Source of the DNA: Pseudomonas sp. SORT22
GTDB lineage: Bacteria > Pseudomonadota > Gammaproteobacteria > Pseudomonadales > Pseudomonadaceae
Reading direction: 5' to 3'
NCBI RefSeq assembly: GCF_018417635.1
Contig: NZ_CP071007.1
Location: 5,332,501-5,396,500, forward strand
DNA length: 64,000 bases
Every line of letters starts with the position of its first letter. The first letter of the stretch is position 1. Shown one piece after another: positions 34,891 to 44,017 of this stretch. Made by a program: the position numbers and the translations under genes. The notes under the pieces are model-generated. The model did no database searches, was not told the origin of the DNA, and worked only from the letters and a program-made list of their open reading frames with translations.

Positions 34891-35566
34891 GCGGGTCTCC
34901 TTGATGAGGCTGATCACAGGGGTTGCAGCATGCCCGCGGCCGCGTTCGGCAGCAAGCAATTCGCATCACTGTACAAAAAACGATCAAAGCTGTGAAAGCC
35001 CCGGTATAGAAGGCCTGCGGCAAGCTTTACGCATGTTATCCACAAGCCCTTCCACAAAATCCGGGGGCAACTCGAAAACCCTGCAAGCCGCGTAATCCGG
35101 GGCTTGCGCAAGTATTTCCCTTGACCTCTGGCGCAGGCCTTGACCTAAGGCCGGCAACAGGCGTCGAAGGCGTGGATTTCCATGATGGCTCCAGGCCTGT
35201 AACGACGCTGTCTTCGCCGATCTTTCCAAGGCTTGCCCACAGAGTTATCCACAGGCCGGAAGCGCGCTTTAATCGCCATTTGCGCTAAGGACAAAACACT
35301 TGACAAACCCCGATGCGAAAGCCGCGAAAAAACCTGATCAAAAAACAACCACAACCCTGTAAGCCTTGTAAACAAAGGGCTTCAGCAAGCTGCACCCAAG
35401 TTACCCACAGTCGGTTCCACACCAATGGTGGACAACTCAAACCTCTATGAAAACGCCCGCTGAAGCGACGTTCTGTCGCGCCCAAAAGAATGTCTGGACA
35501 ATGTTTTCCACAAAACTGTGGACAAAAAAACGCCCCGTCAGCCGGGGCGCTTTTTTTCACCAACGA
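34891..35566. other. Non-coding region with DnaA-box-like cluster
   Basis: A 676-bp gap without a credible gene. It carries two exact TTATCCACA DnaA boxes on the plus strand (35036-35044, 35245-35253), and near matches TTACCCACA (35401-35409), TTTTCCACA (35504-35512) and inverted TGTGGACAA (35517-35525). The stretches around 34990-35060, 35190-35260 and 35355-35425 look like diverged copies of one 70-bp unit (CTGTAA, then GGCTT or GGCCT, GCAAGC, then the box and TTCCACA). It could be a DnaA-binding or regulatory locus. A terminator ends it on the right. Confidence 0.6.
35522..35558 (-). terminator. Rho-independent terminator after livF
   Basis: CGCCCCG and CGGGGCG form a GC stem around TCAGC, flanked by A-run on the left and T-run on the right, so it can act in both directions. 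It lies 9 bp after the livF stop. Confidence 0.88.
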
Positions 35567-36283
35567 TCAGTGCCCGCCCAAGTAAGCGTTGCGCACCTCC
35601 TCGTTGACCAACAGCTCCTGGCCAGTACCGGTCATGCGGATATGACCGTTGACCATTACATAGGCGCGGTCCGAGAGCTTCAGCGCATGGTTGGCGTTCT
35701 GCTCCACCAGGAAGATGGTCATGCCGGTCTGCGCCAGCTCGCGCAAGGTGGCGAAGATCTGCTTGACCACGATCGGCGCCAGGCCCAGCGACGGCTCATC
35801 GAGCAGCAGCAATTTGGGCCGGCTCATCAAAGCCCGGGCGATGGCGAGCATCTGCTGCTCGCCGCCGGACATGGTCATGGCGCGCTGGTTGCGCCGCTCC
35901 TTGAGCCGCGGGAACAGTTCGAACATGCGCTGCATGTCCTCGCTGGCGAACTTGTCGCCGATCGGGATGGTGCCCATCATCAGGTTCTCTTCCACCGACA
36001 TGTCGGGGAACACCCGGCGACCTTCCGGCGACTGGGCAATGCCGTTGGAAGCGATGTAGTGCGACGATTTGTGAGTAATGTCGGTGCCACGGTAGATGAT
36101 CTGCCCGGCTGCCGCCCGCGGCTGGCCGAAGATCGACATAAGCAGGGTCGACTTGCCGGCGCCGTTGGAGCCGATCAGGCTCACCGTTTCGCCTTCATCG
36201 ATGTGCAGCGAGACTTTCTTCAGGGCCTGGATCGGCCCGTAGAACACGTCGATCTCTTTCAGTTCGAGGATCGGTGTACTCAT
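35567..36283 (-). CDS. livF: Branched-chain amino acid ABC transporter ATPase LivF
   Basis: A 238-residue ATPase: Walker A GSNGAGKS (about 38-45), signature MSGGEQQMLAIARAL, Walker B LLLLDEPSLGLAP, and VEQNANHAL in place of the switch His, as typical of LivF. It energises uptake of Leu/Ile/Val with LivG and permeases LivHM. Its ATG overlaps the livG stop by 4 bp. Last gene of the liv operon. Confidence 0.96.
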   Translation of the reverse strand: MSTPILELKEIDVFYGPIQALKKVSLHIDEGETVSLIGSNGAGKSTLLMSIFGQPRAAAGQIIYRGTDITHKSSHYIASNGIAQSPEGRRVFPDMSVEENLMMGTIPIGDKFASEDMQRMFELFPRLKERRNQRAMTMSGGEQQMLAIARALMSRPKLLLLDEPSLGLAPIVVKQIFATLRELAQTGMTIFLVEQNANHALKLSDRAYVMVNGHIRMTGTGQELLVNEEVRNAYLGGH

Positions 36284-37155
36284 ACCAGTTCCTCTTCATC
36301 GGCGCCCAGGTAGGCAGCAATCACCGTCGGGTTGTGACGGATGTCCTGTGGCGCGCCTTCGGCGATCACGTTGCCGTGGTCAAGCACCACGATATGGTCG
36401 GAGATGCTCATGACCATGCCCATGTCGTGCTCGATCAGCACCACGGTCAGGTCATGTTCGTCGCGCAGCACGCGGATCATTTTGCTCAGCGCTTCGGTTT
36501 CCTGCGGGTTGAGGCCGGCAGCCGGTTCGTCGAGGCAGATGATCTGCGGCCGCGTGCACATGGCCCGGGCAATCTCCAGGCGCCGTTGCTGGCCGTACGA
36601 CAGCTCACCGGCCAGGCGGTTGGCGCAGTCGACCAGGTCGACCACTTCCAGCCAGTAGAAGGCATGGTCGAGGGCATCGCTTTCGGCCTTGCGGTAGCCC
36701 TTGGTGTTGAGCACGCCGGCCAGCAGGTTGCGGTTGACCCACATGTGCTGGGCCACCAGCAGGTTCTCGACCACCGACATTTCCCGGAACAGGCGAATGT
36801 TCTGGAAGGTCCGCGCCAGCCCTGCGCGGTTGACCAGGTGAGTACCGCCAAACATCTTGTAGTGCAGGCGGTTGATGAAGCGCTTGGGCGAGACGAAATC
36901 GCCCAGCTGAAAGCGTTCGCCCAACAGCTGGATGACATTGGTGCGGGTGCCGCGCAGGTTCAGTTCGATCTTGCCGCCACTGGCCTTGTAGAAGCCGGTC
37001 AGGCAGTTGAACACCGTGGTCTTGCCGGCACCGTTGGGGCCGATCAGGGCGAAGATCTGGTTGCGTCTGACCTTGAGGCTGACATCGCTGAGCGCCTTGA
37101 TGCCGCCAAACTGCATCATCAGGTTTTCAACCGAGAGAATCACGTCATCGCTCAT
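36280..37155 (-). CDS. livG: Branched-chain amino acid ABC transporter ATPase LivG
   Basis: A 291-residue ATPase: Walker A GPNGAGKT (about 38-45), the LivG-specific long insertion (about 65-140, including ARTFQNIRLF), signature LSYGQQRRLEIARAM, Walker B IICLDEPAAGLNP and switch His in IEHDMGMVM. It overlaps livM and livF by 4 bp each, showing tight translational coupling. Confidence 0.96.
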   Translation of the reverse strand: MSDDVILSVENLMMQFGGIKALSDVSLKVRRNQIFALIGPNGAGKTTVFNCLTGFYKASGGKIELNLRGTRTNVIQLLGERFQLGDFVSPKRFINRLHYKMFGGTHLVNRAGLARTFQNIRLFREMSVVENLLVAQHMWVNRNLLAGVLNTKGYRKAESDALDHAFYWLEVVDLVDCANRLAGELSYGQQRRLEIARAMCTRPQIICLDEPAAGLNPQETEALSKMIRVLRDEHDLTVVLIEHDMGMVMSISDHIVVLDHGNVIAEGAPQDIRHNPTVIAAYLGADEEELV

Positions 37156-38435
37156 GGCGCCACTCCTTTACGCGGGACTACACCGGTACGGCTGATACGA
37201 ATCAGGCCGCGCGGTCTCCAGATCATCATCAACACCATCAGCACGCCGAACAGCAGCACCCGGTACTCGGAGAAGCTGCGCAATAGCTCCGGCGCCACGG
37301 TCAGCACGAACGCAGCAATCACCACGCCGACGGTCGAGCCCATGCCGCCGAGCACGACGATGGCAAGGATCAGCGCCGACTCGAAGAAGGTGAACGACGA
37401 CGGGTTGACGAAGCCCTGGTAGCTGGCAAAGAACACCCCGGCAAGGCCGGCGGTAGAGGCGCCGAGGGTGAAGGCCGAGAGCTTCACCAGCACATGGTTC
37501 AGGCCCATGGACCGGCAGGCGATCTCGTCTTCGCGCAGCGCTTCCCAGGCGCGGCCGACCGGCATGCGGGTCAACCGGTGCTTGATGTACAGCACCGCCA
37601 GCACCACCAGGAACAGCACGATGTAGATGAACAGGAATTTCACGTTGGGGTTGTAGGCAATGCCGAAGAACTCGTGGAACGGCACCCCGCCGTCCTTGGC
37701 CCGACGGCCGAACTCCAGGCCCATGAAGGTTGGCGACGGCACCGGCATGCCGTTGGGACCGCCGGTGAACGACAGCCAGTTGTTGAGCACCAGACGGATG
37801 ATCTCACCAAAGCCGAGGGTAACGATGGCCAGGTAGTCGCCATGCATCCTCAGCACCGGAAAGCCCAATATGCACCCGGCCAGCGCCGCAGCGATTGCCG
37901 CCAGGGGCAACACCGTCCAGAAGCCCAGGCCCAGGTACTGGTAACCCAGGGCCAGGCCGTAGGCGCCGATGGCGTAGAAGGCCACGTAACCCAGGTCGAG
38001 CAGGCCGGCAAGACCTACCACGATGTTCAGGCCCAGACCCAGCAGTACGTAGATCAGGCCGAGGATGACCACGGTCAGCAGGTACTTGTTGGCGAAGAAC
38101 GGGAAGACGATGGCAATCACGATCAGTGCCGGAATGATCCAGCGCAGCCGCGACTTGTAGTCCGGCGCCAGCACGTGCACGCCGGAACCACTGCCCTCGA
38201 AGCCCTGGAGAATCGACTGGCCCTTGGGCGTCTGCAGGAACAGGCTGAGGAAAAACCGCCCGACCATCACCCCGGCCACCAGCCAGGCGACACGGGTCGG
38301 TTCAAGGTTGAAGCTGTAGCCGTCGAGCACCACGCCGACGATGGGCCCGAAAACGATCAGGGAAATCAGCCCGGCGAGGACCGTATCGATCAGGCTGCGC
38401 TTGATATCGAATGTAGTTGTTTTGGCAGCAGACAT
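37152..38435 (-). CDS. livM: Branched-chain amino acid ABC transporter permease LivM
   Basis: A 427-residue permease. A roughly 90-residue N-terminal part with extra membrane segments precedes the conserved core (GLAGLLDLGYVAFYAIGAYG; coupling loop AWEALREDEIACRSMGLN; GMGSTVGVVIAAFVL). The ATG at 38435 is used; the frame is open much further upstream across livH, but that reading overlaps livH and is not coding. Two bases separate it from livH. Confidence 0.95.
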   Translation of the reverse strand: MSAAKTTTFDIKRSLIDTVLAGLISLIVFGPIVGVVLDGYSFNLEPTRVAWLVAGVMVGRFFLSLFLQTPKGQSILQGFEGSGSGVHVLAPDYKSRLRWIIPALIVIAIVFPFFANKYLLTVVILGLIYVLLGLGLNIVVGLAGLLDLGYVAFYAIGAYGLALGYQYLGLGFWTVLPLAAIAAALAGCILGFPVLRMHGDYLAIVTLGFGEIIRLVLNNWLSFTGGPNGMPVPSPTFMGLEFGRRAKDGGVPFHEFFGIAYNPNVKFLFIYIVLFLVVLAVLYIKHRLTRMPVGRAWEALREDEIACRSMGLNHVLVKLSAFTLGASTAGLAGVFFASYQGFVNPSSFTFFESALILAIVVLGGMGSTVGVVIAAFVLTVAPELLRSFSEYRVLLFGVLMVLMMIWRPRGLIRISRTGVVPRKGVAP

Positions 38436-38437
38436 AC

Positions 38438-39352
38438 TTACACCTTCGCCACGAGTGGGCGACCCAGCAGGCCTTGGGGACGGAAGATCAGGATCAGCAC
38501 CAGTAGCGAGAAACTGAACACGTCTTTGTAGTCGGAGTTGATCAGCCCGGAGAACAGCGACTCGGAAATCCCGAGGATGATCCCGCCGAGCATGGCGCCC
38601 GGCAGCGAGCCAATGCCACCGAGCACCGCGGCGGTGAAGGCCTTGATGCCGATGATAAAGCCCGCATAGAAGTCGAAGGTGCCGTAGTTCATGGTGATCA
38701 GCACGCCGGCCAGGGCCGCCATGACAGCACCGATGACAAACACATAGGAGATCACCCGGTCGGTGTTGATACCGAGGATCGAAGCCATCTTGCGATCCTG
38801 CTGGGTGGCCCGGCACATGCGCCCGAGCTTGGTGAACTTGATGATGTAGGTAAGCGCCGCCATGCCGACGAAGGCCGCCACCAGGATGAAGATCTTGGTG
38901 TAGGTCAGTTGCACGAAACCGGTGCCCACTTCGACGCGCCAGGCGCCTTCAAGCAGGGTCGGTACGCCTTGCTGGCGTGCGCCCTGGCTGATCTGCGCGT
39001 AGTTCTGCAGGATCAGCGAGATGCCGATGGCACTGATCAGCGGCGCCAGGCGGGTGGAGTTGCGCAGGGGTTTGTAGGCGATGCGTTCGATGGTCCAGCC
39101 GTAGACTCCGGTGACCACCACCGTGAAGATCAGCGTCCCGAGCATCAGCAAGGGGAAGGATTCGATACCGAAATACGCCAGCAATGCCAGGCTGATTGCC
39201 GCCAGGTACGCGGAAATCATATACACCTCGCCGTGCGCGAAGTTGATCATGCCGATAATGCCATAGACCATTGTGTAGCCGATGGCGATCAGGCCATAGA
39301 CGGACCCGAGGGTCAGCCCGTTGACCAGTTGCTGCAGGAAAATACCATCCAT
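38438..39352 (-). CDS. livH: Branched-chain amino acid ABC transporter permease LivH
   Basis: A 304-residue permease with about eight membrane segments. GLIGMINFAHGEVYM-type sequence appears as GIIGMINFAHGEVYMISAYL (about 31-50); the coupling loop is CRATQQDRKMASILGINTDR, and GGIGSLPGAMLGGIILG is near the end. It forms the channel with LivM. It follows livK by 160 bp with a hairpin between them. Confidence 0.96.
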   Translation of the reverse strand: MDGIFLQQLVNGLTLGSVYGLIAIGYTMVYGIIGMINFAHGEVYMISAYLAAISLALLAYFGIESFPLLMLGTLIFTVVVTGVYGWTIERIAYKPLRNSTRLAPLISAIGISLILQNYAQISQGARQQGVPTLLEGAWRVEVGTGFVQLTYTKIFILVAAFVGMAALTYIIKFTKLGRMCRATQQDRKMASILGINTDRVISYVFVIGAVMAALAGVLITMNYGTFDFYAGFIIGIKAFTAAVLGGIGSLPGAMLGGIILGISESLFSGLINSDYKDVFSFSLLVLILIFRPQGLLGRPLVAKV

Positions 39353-39473
39353 AACGCAATCTCACGTATTTGAGATTGCACAAGCGCCGACTACGGTGAG
39401 CCCCGGATGAAGCGGCCCTCGCAGCGCAGGGTTGTGCAGATCTACGAGAAAAGACAGGTACGGCGCAAAACCG

Positions 39474-39508
39474 GGTAGCGACCCGGGCTCAGGCCCGGGT
39501 CGCCTACC
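39474..39508 (-). terminator. Hairpin between livK and livH (attenuator or partial terminator)
   Basis: GGTAGCGACCCGGGC (39474-39488) and GCCCGGGTCGCCTACC (39493-39508) form a long GC-rich stem with one mismatch. It lies 4 bp after the livK stop. The downstream T-run on the minus strand is short (GGTTTTG), so it probably protects livK mRNA and reduces read-through into livHMGF, giving more binding protein than permease. Confidence 0.7.
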
Positions 39509-39512
39509 GTTG

Positions 39513-40649
39513 TTATTTTTGTTTTTCCAGTTGGTGGTACTTGCCGTCCTTGTCCCACTGGTAGACCACATAGTCAGAGACCGTCAGGTCGCCCTTGCTG
39601 TCCCACTTTTTCTCGCCCATCACGGTTTGCACCGGGTTGGCCTTGAGCCACTTGGCAGCGTCTTCGCCCTTGTTCGACTTGGCGCCGTTGAAGGCTGCAG
39701 CCAGGGCCTGGACCGAAGCGTAGGCATACAGGGTGTAGCCTTCTGGCTCGGTGCCGCCTTTGCGGAACTCCTCGACCACCGCCTTGCTGTCTGGCAGCAG
39801 GCGCGGGTCGGCGCCGAAGGTCATGTACACGCCATCGACGTATTGCGCGCCACCGGCAGTGGCCACCAGTTCGTCGGTTACGATGCCGTCGTCGGACATG
39901 AACTTGACGTCTTTCAGGCCCGCTTCACGCAGTTGTCGCACCAGTGGACCGGCTTCCGGGTGCAGGCCACCGAAGTAGACGACGTCGGCACCGGCACCAC
40001 GAATCTTGGTGACCACGGCGCTGAAGTCTTTCTCGCCACGGGTCAGGCCTTCGTACAGCACCGGTGTCACGCCGCGTTTGACCAGTTGAGCCTTGGTCGC
40101 ATCGGCCAGGCCCTGGCCGTAGGTGTCCTTGTCATGCAGGACGACAACCTTCTTGCCCTTGAGCACGTCGACGATGTAGTCGCCGGCGACGATGCCCTGC
40201 TGGTCGTCACGTCCGCACATGCGAAACATGCCAGTCAGGCCGCGTTCGGTAACCGCCGGGTTGGTCGAGCCCGGGGTGATGGCGATGACACCGGCTTCGT
40301 CATACACCTCAGACGCCGGAATGGTGTTGGACGAGCAGAAGTGCCCGACCACACCGATCACCTTGTCCTGGTCGACCAGGCGGTTGGCCACCGCCACGGC
40401 CTGCTTCGGCTCGCAGGCATCGTCGCCCTTGACCAGCACGATCTTCTCGCCGTTGACGCCGCCCGCGGCATTGACCTTGTCAGCCGCTGCCTGTGCACCT
40501 TTCATGTACTGCTCGCCAAACGCTGCGTTGGCACCGGTCATCGGGCCTGCTACGCCGATCTTGATGTCGGCCTGAACATACGAAGAAACGCCCAGCGCCG
40601 TAGCTACGGCGAGGGCCAGAAAGCCTTTCTTGTAAAACGTCTGCGACAT
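39513..40649 (-). CDS. livK: Branched-chain amino acid ABC transporter substrate-binding protein
   Basis: A 378-residue periplasmic binding protein (LivK/BraC). Signal peptide about 1-26 (ALAVATALGVSSYVQA), then IKIGVAGPMTGANAAFGEQY, the two Cys of the family disulfide (GDDACEPKQA and HFCSSN/RMCG region) and the Leu/Ile/Val-site residues in TPGSTNPAV. The ATG at 40649 follows CAGGAGC; an open frame 25 codons upstream is ignored. It is the first gene of the operon and reads from a sigma-54 promoter. Confidence 0.96.
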   Translation of the reverse strand: MSQTFYKKGFLALAVATALGVSSYVQADIKIGVAGPMTGANAAFGEQYMKGAQAAADKVNAAGGVNGEKIVLVKGDDACEPKQAVAVANRLVDQDKVIGVVGHFCSSNTIPASEVYDEAGVIAITPGSTNPAVTERGLTGMFRMCGRDDQQGIVAGDYIVDVLKGKKVVVLHDKDTYGQGLADATKAQLVKRGVTPVLYEGLTRGEKDFSAVVTKIRGAGADVVYFGGLHPEAGPLVRQLREAGLKDVKFMSDDGIVTDELVATAGGAQYVDGVYMTFGADPRLLPDSKAVVEEFRKGGTEPEGYTLYAYASVQALAAAFNGAKSNKGEDAAKWLKANPVQTVMGEKKWDSKGDLTVSDYVVYQWDKDGKYHQLEKQK

Positions 40650-41119
40650 GAGGTGGTGCTCCTGGAGTTTTTTTTGGTTGGCACTACAACTTTCAGCAAT
40701 TGCTCTGAGCAAGGGCCGTGCCATTGGTTTTTTATTCTGGAAAAACTCGTGAACAAGTTGCGCAGCCAGGATTCACGGCCTTTTTTTACTGGTCGTGCAA
40801 CCGTCTGCCTCACGACAAGCACCACCGGACACGAGAAAAAAGAGCAACCGCGAAGTGCCATCATTGCAACCCTGGGTTGTGGTTACGTGCAACCAGCCTG
40901 TAACAGGATGCGTAACCGAACTGCACATCCTTGGTGCGCGACTGCTACAGCGGGCACCATTACAGGCTAGCCGCTGCCCGACAAAAGCGCCGCTACCTGT
41001 AGCCTGCTACCGAATTACCCCGGCCTCGGCCTGCCCGCGTGGCGGCAAAGGCTGGCACAATGCGCAGGTCTGTGCGCCGTCGCTGGCGGTGATGGCGCGC
41101 GCCCCCTTTGGAGCCCCCT
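40650..41119. other. Non-coding gap, 470 bp, upstream of livK and pncB
   Basis: The gap holds the livK sigma-54 promoter (40708-40723) and candidate enhancer elements: two direct copies of CGTGCAACC (40794-40802 and 40886-40894), the palindrome CAACCCTGGGTTG near 40867, and GCACATCCTTGGTGC (40923-40937), one base off the NtrC pattern. From about 40950 to the pncB start there is nothing clear apart from a GGAG near 41110. Confidence 0.55.
40708..40723 (-). promoter_or_regulatory. Consensus sigma-54 promoter of livK
   Basis: On the minus strand the sequence is TGGCACGGCCCTTGCT, an exact match to TGGCACG-N4-TTGCW. Transcription would start about 40697, roughly 47 nt before the livK ATG. This implies activation by an enhancer-binding protein, possibly NtrC. 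Confidence 0.85.
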
Positions 41120-42322
41120 ATGAGCGAGAGTGCATTTGCCGATCGCATCGTGCAGAACCTGCTCGACACCGATTTCTACAAGCTGACCATGATGCAGGCC
41201 GTGCTGCACAACTACCCCAACGTCGACGTGGAATGGGAGTTCCGCTGCCGCAATGGTGAAGACCTGCGCCCTTATCTGGCGCAGATCCGCGAGCAGATCG
41301 AGCAGTTGTGCGAACTGAGCCTGGGTAATGGCCAGTTGGGCTTCCTCGAGCAGATCAGCTTCATGAAGCCGGACTTCCTGCGCTTTCTCGGCCTGTTCCG
41401 CTTCAACCTGCGCTACCTGCAACTGGGGGTCGAGAACGACCAGCTGTACTTGCGCCTGCGCGGCCCCTGGCTGCACGTGATCCTGTTTGAAGTACCTTTG
41501 CTTGCGATCATCAGTGAGGTGCGCAACCGCCATCGCCACCCCCAGGCCAAACTCAGCGACGCCCGCGACCAGCTGTACCGTAAGTTCGACTGGCTCAAGG
41601 CCAATGCCAGCAGTGAGGAGCTGGCCGAATTGCAGGTCGCCGACTTCGGCACCCGCCGACGCTTCTCCTACAAGGTTCAGGAAGAAGTGGTACGGGTGCT
41701 CAAGGAAGATTTCCCCGCGCGTTTCGTCGGCACCAGCAACGTGCACCTGGCACGGAAACTGGATATCAAGCCACTGGGGACCATGGCCCACGAGTGGATC
41801 ATGGCCCACCAGCAACTGGGGCCGCGGCTGATCGACAGCCAGATTGCCGCGCTCGATTGTTGGGTGCGCGAGTACCGCGGGCTGCTGGGCATCGCCCTGA
41901 CCGATTGCATCACCATGGATGCTTTCCTGACCGATTTCGACCTGTACTTCGCCAAGCTGTTCGACGGCCTGCGCCATGACTCGGGCGATCCGGTGCAGTG
42001 GGCGGAAAAGGCCATCAGCCACTATCGCAAGCTGGGGATCGACCCGATGACCAAGACCCTGGTGTTCTCCGACGGCCTGAACCTGACCAAATCGCTGGAG
42101 ATCTTCCGGGCCCTGCGCGGGCGCATCAATGTCAGCTTCGGCATCGGCACCAACCTCACCTGCGATCTGCCCGGGGTGGCGCCGATGAGCATCGTGCTTA
42201 AAATGACCGACTGTAACGGCCAGCCCGTCGCCAAGATTTCCGATGAGGCGGCCAAGACCCAATGCCGCGACGAAAACTTCGTCGCCTACCTGCGCCACGT
42301 CTTCAAAGTGTCCAAGGAGTAA
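41120..42322 (+). CDS. pncB: Nicotinate phosphoribosyltransferase
   Basis: A 400-residue enzyme converting nicotinate and PRPP to nicotinate mononucleotide, with ATP use, in NAD salvage. Motifs include [20 protein letters not shown] near the start, [12 protein letters not shown], the phosphorylated-His region [12 protein letters not shown] and [10 protein letters not shown]. The ATG at 41120 is chosen over one four codons upstream because it starts with the usual short leader. It is followed 3 bp later by nadE, completing the route to NAD. Confidence 0.96.
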   Translation: MSESAFADRIVQNLLDTDFYKLTMMQAVLHNYPNVDVEWEFRCRNGEDLRPYLAQIREQIEQLCELSLGNGQLGFLEQISFMKPDFLRFLGLFRFNLRYLQLGVENDQLYLRLRGPWLHVILFEVPLLAIISEVRNRHRHPQAKLSDARDQLYRKFDWLKANASSEELAELQVADFGTRRRFSYKVQEEVVRVLKEDFPARFVGTSNVHLARKLDIKPLGTMAHEWIMAHQQLGPRLIDSQIAALDCWVREYRGLLGIALTDCITMDAFLTDFDLYFAKLFDGLRHDSGDPVQWAEKAISHYRKLGIDPMTKTLVFSDGLNLTKSLEIFRALRGRINVSFGIGTNLTCDLPGVAPMSIVLKMTDCNGQPVAKISDEAAKTQCRDENFVAYLRHVFKVSKE

Positions 42323-42325
42323 TTC

Positions 42326-43153
42326 ATGCAAGCCGTCCAGCGAGAGATTGCGCAAGCGCTCAAGGTCCAGCCGCCGTTCGCCGACAGCGCCGCGCTCGAA
42401 GCCGAAGTGGCCCGGCGCGTGGCCTTCATCAAGACCTGCCTGCACAACGCACGGCTCAAGACCCTGGTGCTGGGTATCAGTGGTGGTGTTGACTCGCTGA
42501 CCGCCGCGCTGATGGCGCAACGGGCGATCAATGAACTGCGCAGCGAGACGGCTGATGAGCAGTACCGCTTCATTGCCGTGCGCCTGCCGTACCAGGTGCA
42601 GCACGACGAACACGACGCCCAGGCCTGCCTGGAAGTGATCAAGGCCGACGAGGTGCACACTGTCGACATCGCCCCGGCCGTGCGTGCCCTGGCGACCGAG
42701 GTCAAGGCCCTGGAAAACGGCGCGCCGGCGATGGTCGATTTCGTCGTCGGCAACACCAAGGCGCGCATGCGCATGGTTGCCCAGTACACCATCGCCGGCG
42801 CCCGCCAGGGCCTGGTAATCGGCACCGACCATGCCGCCGAAGCGGTGATGGGCTTCTTTACCAAGTTTGGTGATGGTTCCTGCGACCTGGCACCGCTCAG
42901 TGGCCTGGTGAAAAACCAGGTGCGGGCCATCGCGCGCAGCTTTGGCGCGCCGGAGTCACTGGTGGAGAAGGTGCCGACTGCAGACCTTGAGGACCTGGCG
43001 CCAGGCAAGCCGGACGAAGCGTCCCACGGCGTCACCTATGCGCAGATCGATGCGTTCCTGCATGGCGAGGCGGTGAGCCAGGAAGCGTTCGACATCATCA
43101 GCGCCACCTACCGCAAGACCCAGCACAAACGCGAGATGCCGTTCGCGCCTTGA
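42326..43153 (+). CDS. nadE: Ammonia-dependent NAD synthetase
   Basis: A 275-residue enzyme that amidates nicotinate adenine dinucleotide with ammonia and ATP. The PP-loop GISGGVDS (about 50-57) and [12 protein letters not shown], the NAD-site segment [19 protein letters not shown], and [15 protein letters not shown] mark NadE. It lacks a glutaminase domain. AAGGAG precedes the ATG, 3 bp after pncB, so the two are cotranscribed. Confidence 0.96.
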   Translation: MQAVQREIAQALKVQPPFADSAALEAEVARRVAFIKTCLHNARLKTLVLGISGGVDSLTAALMAQRAINELRSETADEQYRFIAVRLPYQVQHDEHDAQACLEVIKADEVHTVDIAPAVRALATEVKALENGAPAMVDFVVGNTKARMRMVAQYTIAGARQGLVIGTDHAAEAVMGFFTKFGDGSCDLAPLSGLVKNQVRAIARSFGAPESLVEKVPTADLEDLAPGKPDEASHGVTYAQIDAFLHGEAVSQEAFDIISATYRKTQHKREMPFAP

Positions 43154-43157
43154 ACGC

Positions 43158-43203
43158 ATCGCGGGGCAAGCCCGCTCCTGTGGGAGCGGGCTTGCCCCGC
43201 GAT
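43158..43203. repeat. REP palindrome between nadE and azurin
   Basis: ATCGCGGGGCAAGCCCGCTCC (43158-43178 in full) and its exact reverse complement (43183-43203) surround a 4-nt loop. It lies between convergent genes and may terminate both. Confidence 0.93.
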
Positions 43204-43215
43204 CAGGTACCCGAA

Positions 43216-43662
43216 TTACTTCAGGGTAACAGTGCCTTTCATCATCGAGATGTGGCCAGGGAACGAGCAGAAGAAGCCGTACTTCTCGTCAGCTTTCAGC
43301 TTGGACACGTCGATGGTCAGCGAATCCTTCTCGCCAGCGCCGATGATCTTGGTGTGGGCGATCACGCGCTCGTCGCCTTCTTTCAGGTAGCTCTTGTCGA
43401 TGCCGGCAGCCAGGCCGTCGGTGGCGATCGGCTGCATGTCAGCTTCTTTGCTGATGACCAGGTTGTGGCCCATGACGTTCTTCGGCAACGAACCGGAGTG
43501 GGTCAGTTCGACAGTGAAGGTCTTGCAGCTCTTGTCGATTTCGATGGCCTTGGTGTTGAAGGACATCTGGTCGGTGGAATCGACCGTGACCTTGCACTCA
43601 GCGGCAAATACCTGAGTGCTGGCGAGGGTCAGCAAGGATACTGCGACAACTTTGGCAAACAT
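43216..43662 (-). CDS. azu: Azurin
   Basis: A 148-residue blue copper protein: signal peptide (1-20, ending QVFA) and 128-residue mature protein beginning AECKVTVDS. The type-1 copper ligands are visible: His in MGHNLV, then Cys, His and Met in [14 protein letters not shown]; the N-terminal Cys pair (about 3 and 26 of the mature form) makes the structural disulfide. It carries electrons in the periplasm, e.g. in respiration or stress response. It is transcribed alone; a possible ANR site lies upstream. Confidence 0.97.
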   Translation of the reverse strand: MFAKVVAVSLLTLASTQVFAAECKVTVDSTDQMSFNTKAIEIDKSCKTFTVELTHSGSLPKNVMGHNLVISKEADMQPIATDGLAAGIDKSYLKEGDERVIAHTKIIGAGEKDSLTIDVSKLKADEKYGFFCSFPGHISMMKGTVTLK

Positions 43663-43727
43663 CGTGAATCTCCATGGCAGGGGTTTTTTATCAGTTTGCA
43701 GACTGCCTGAAACCGCAAGGCCGGCCC

Positions 43728-43741
43728 ATGATGTGGGTCAA
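43728..43741 (-). promoter_or_regulatory. Possible ANR/FNR box upstream of azurin
   Basis: On the minus strand TTGACCCACATCAT matches TTGAT-N4-ATCAA at eight of ten positions. It is 66 bp upstream of the azu ATG. Azurin of P. aeruginosa is under ANR control. The -10 region (TGATAA, 43688-43693) places the box a little far from -41.5, so the site is tentative. Confidence 0.35.
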
Positions 43742-43860
43742 GCACTGGCCGAAGAGCCAGGCAGTGAATTTGTTCTATGGATTGTATACAGGAAATCTAA
43801 GTGCCCATCATGCACCTTTGAGGGAGGATGAGACAACCTCTCATTTAGGAGTAAACGATC

Positions 43861-43950
43861 ATGTCCTTTGGTACTTTCTTCAATGGCCTGCTGGCCGCCT
43901 ACGCCTGCGGCGCTGCGGGCGCCTCATGCGAATTCGCCCGGCCAGAGTAA
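43861..43950 (+). CDS. Putative 29-residue small protein
   Basis: An ATG at 43861 with a strong ribosome binding site (TAGGAG, about nine bases away) opens a 30-codon frame ending in TAA. The predicted product begins [20 protein letters not shown] and has a hydrophobic centre and two Cys. It is divergent from azurin and 67 bp before the LOG gene, on the same strand. Upstream, TGTATACA near 43773 and a stem (GAGACAACCTCTC) could be promoter or leader elements. It may be a small membrane protein or a leader peptide; coding is inferred only from the start signals. Confidence 0.45.
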   Translation: MSFGTFFNGLLAAYACGAAGASCEFARPE

Positions 43951-44017
43951 CGACTGCGGGCTTGGAAGCAAGCGGCCAGCGCCTTACTCTGTGTGCGCTT
44001 GTAACCGGAGAGAAGCA

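Noticed and set aside
34891..35566. Chromosomal origin oriC
   Set aside because: There is no dnaA, dnaN, rpmH or gidA nearby, and the boxes are too spread; an accessory DnaA-binding locus is the most that can be argued.
36274..37422. A 382-codon plus-strand frame opposite livG
   Set aside because: Antisense shadow of an ATPase gene with all ABC motifs in the opposite strand.
37152..38816. A longer livM start overlapping livH
   Set aside because: The added residues are the out-of-frame reading of livH; the ATG at 38435 gives normal length.
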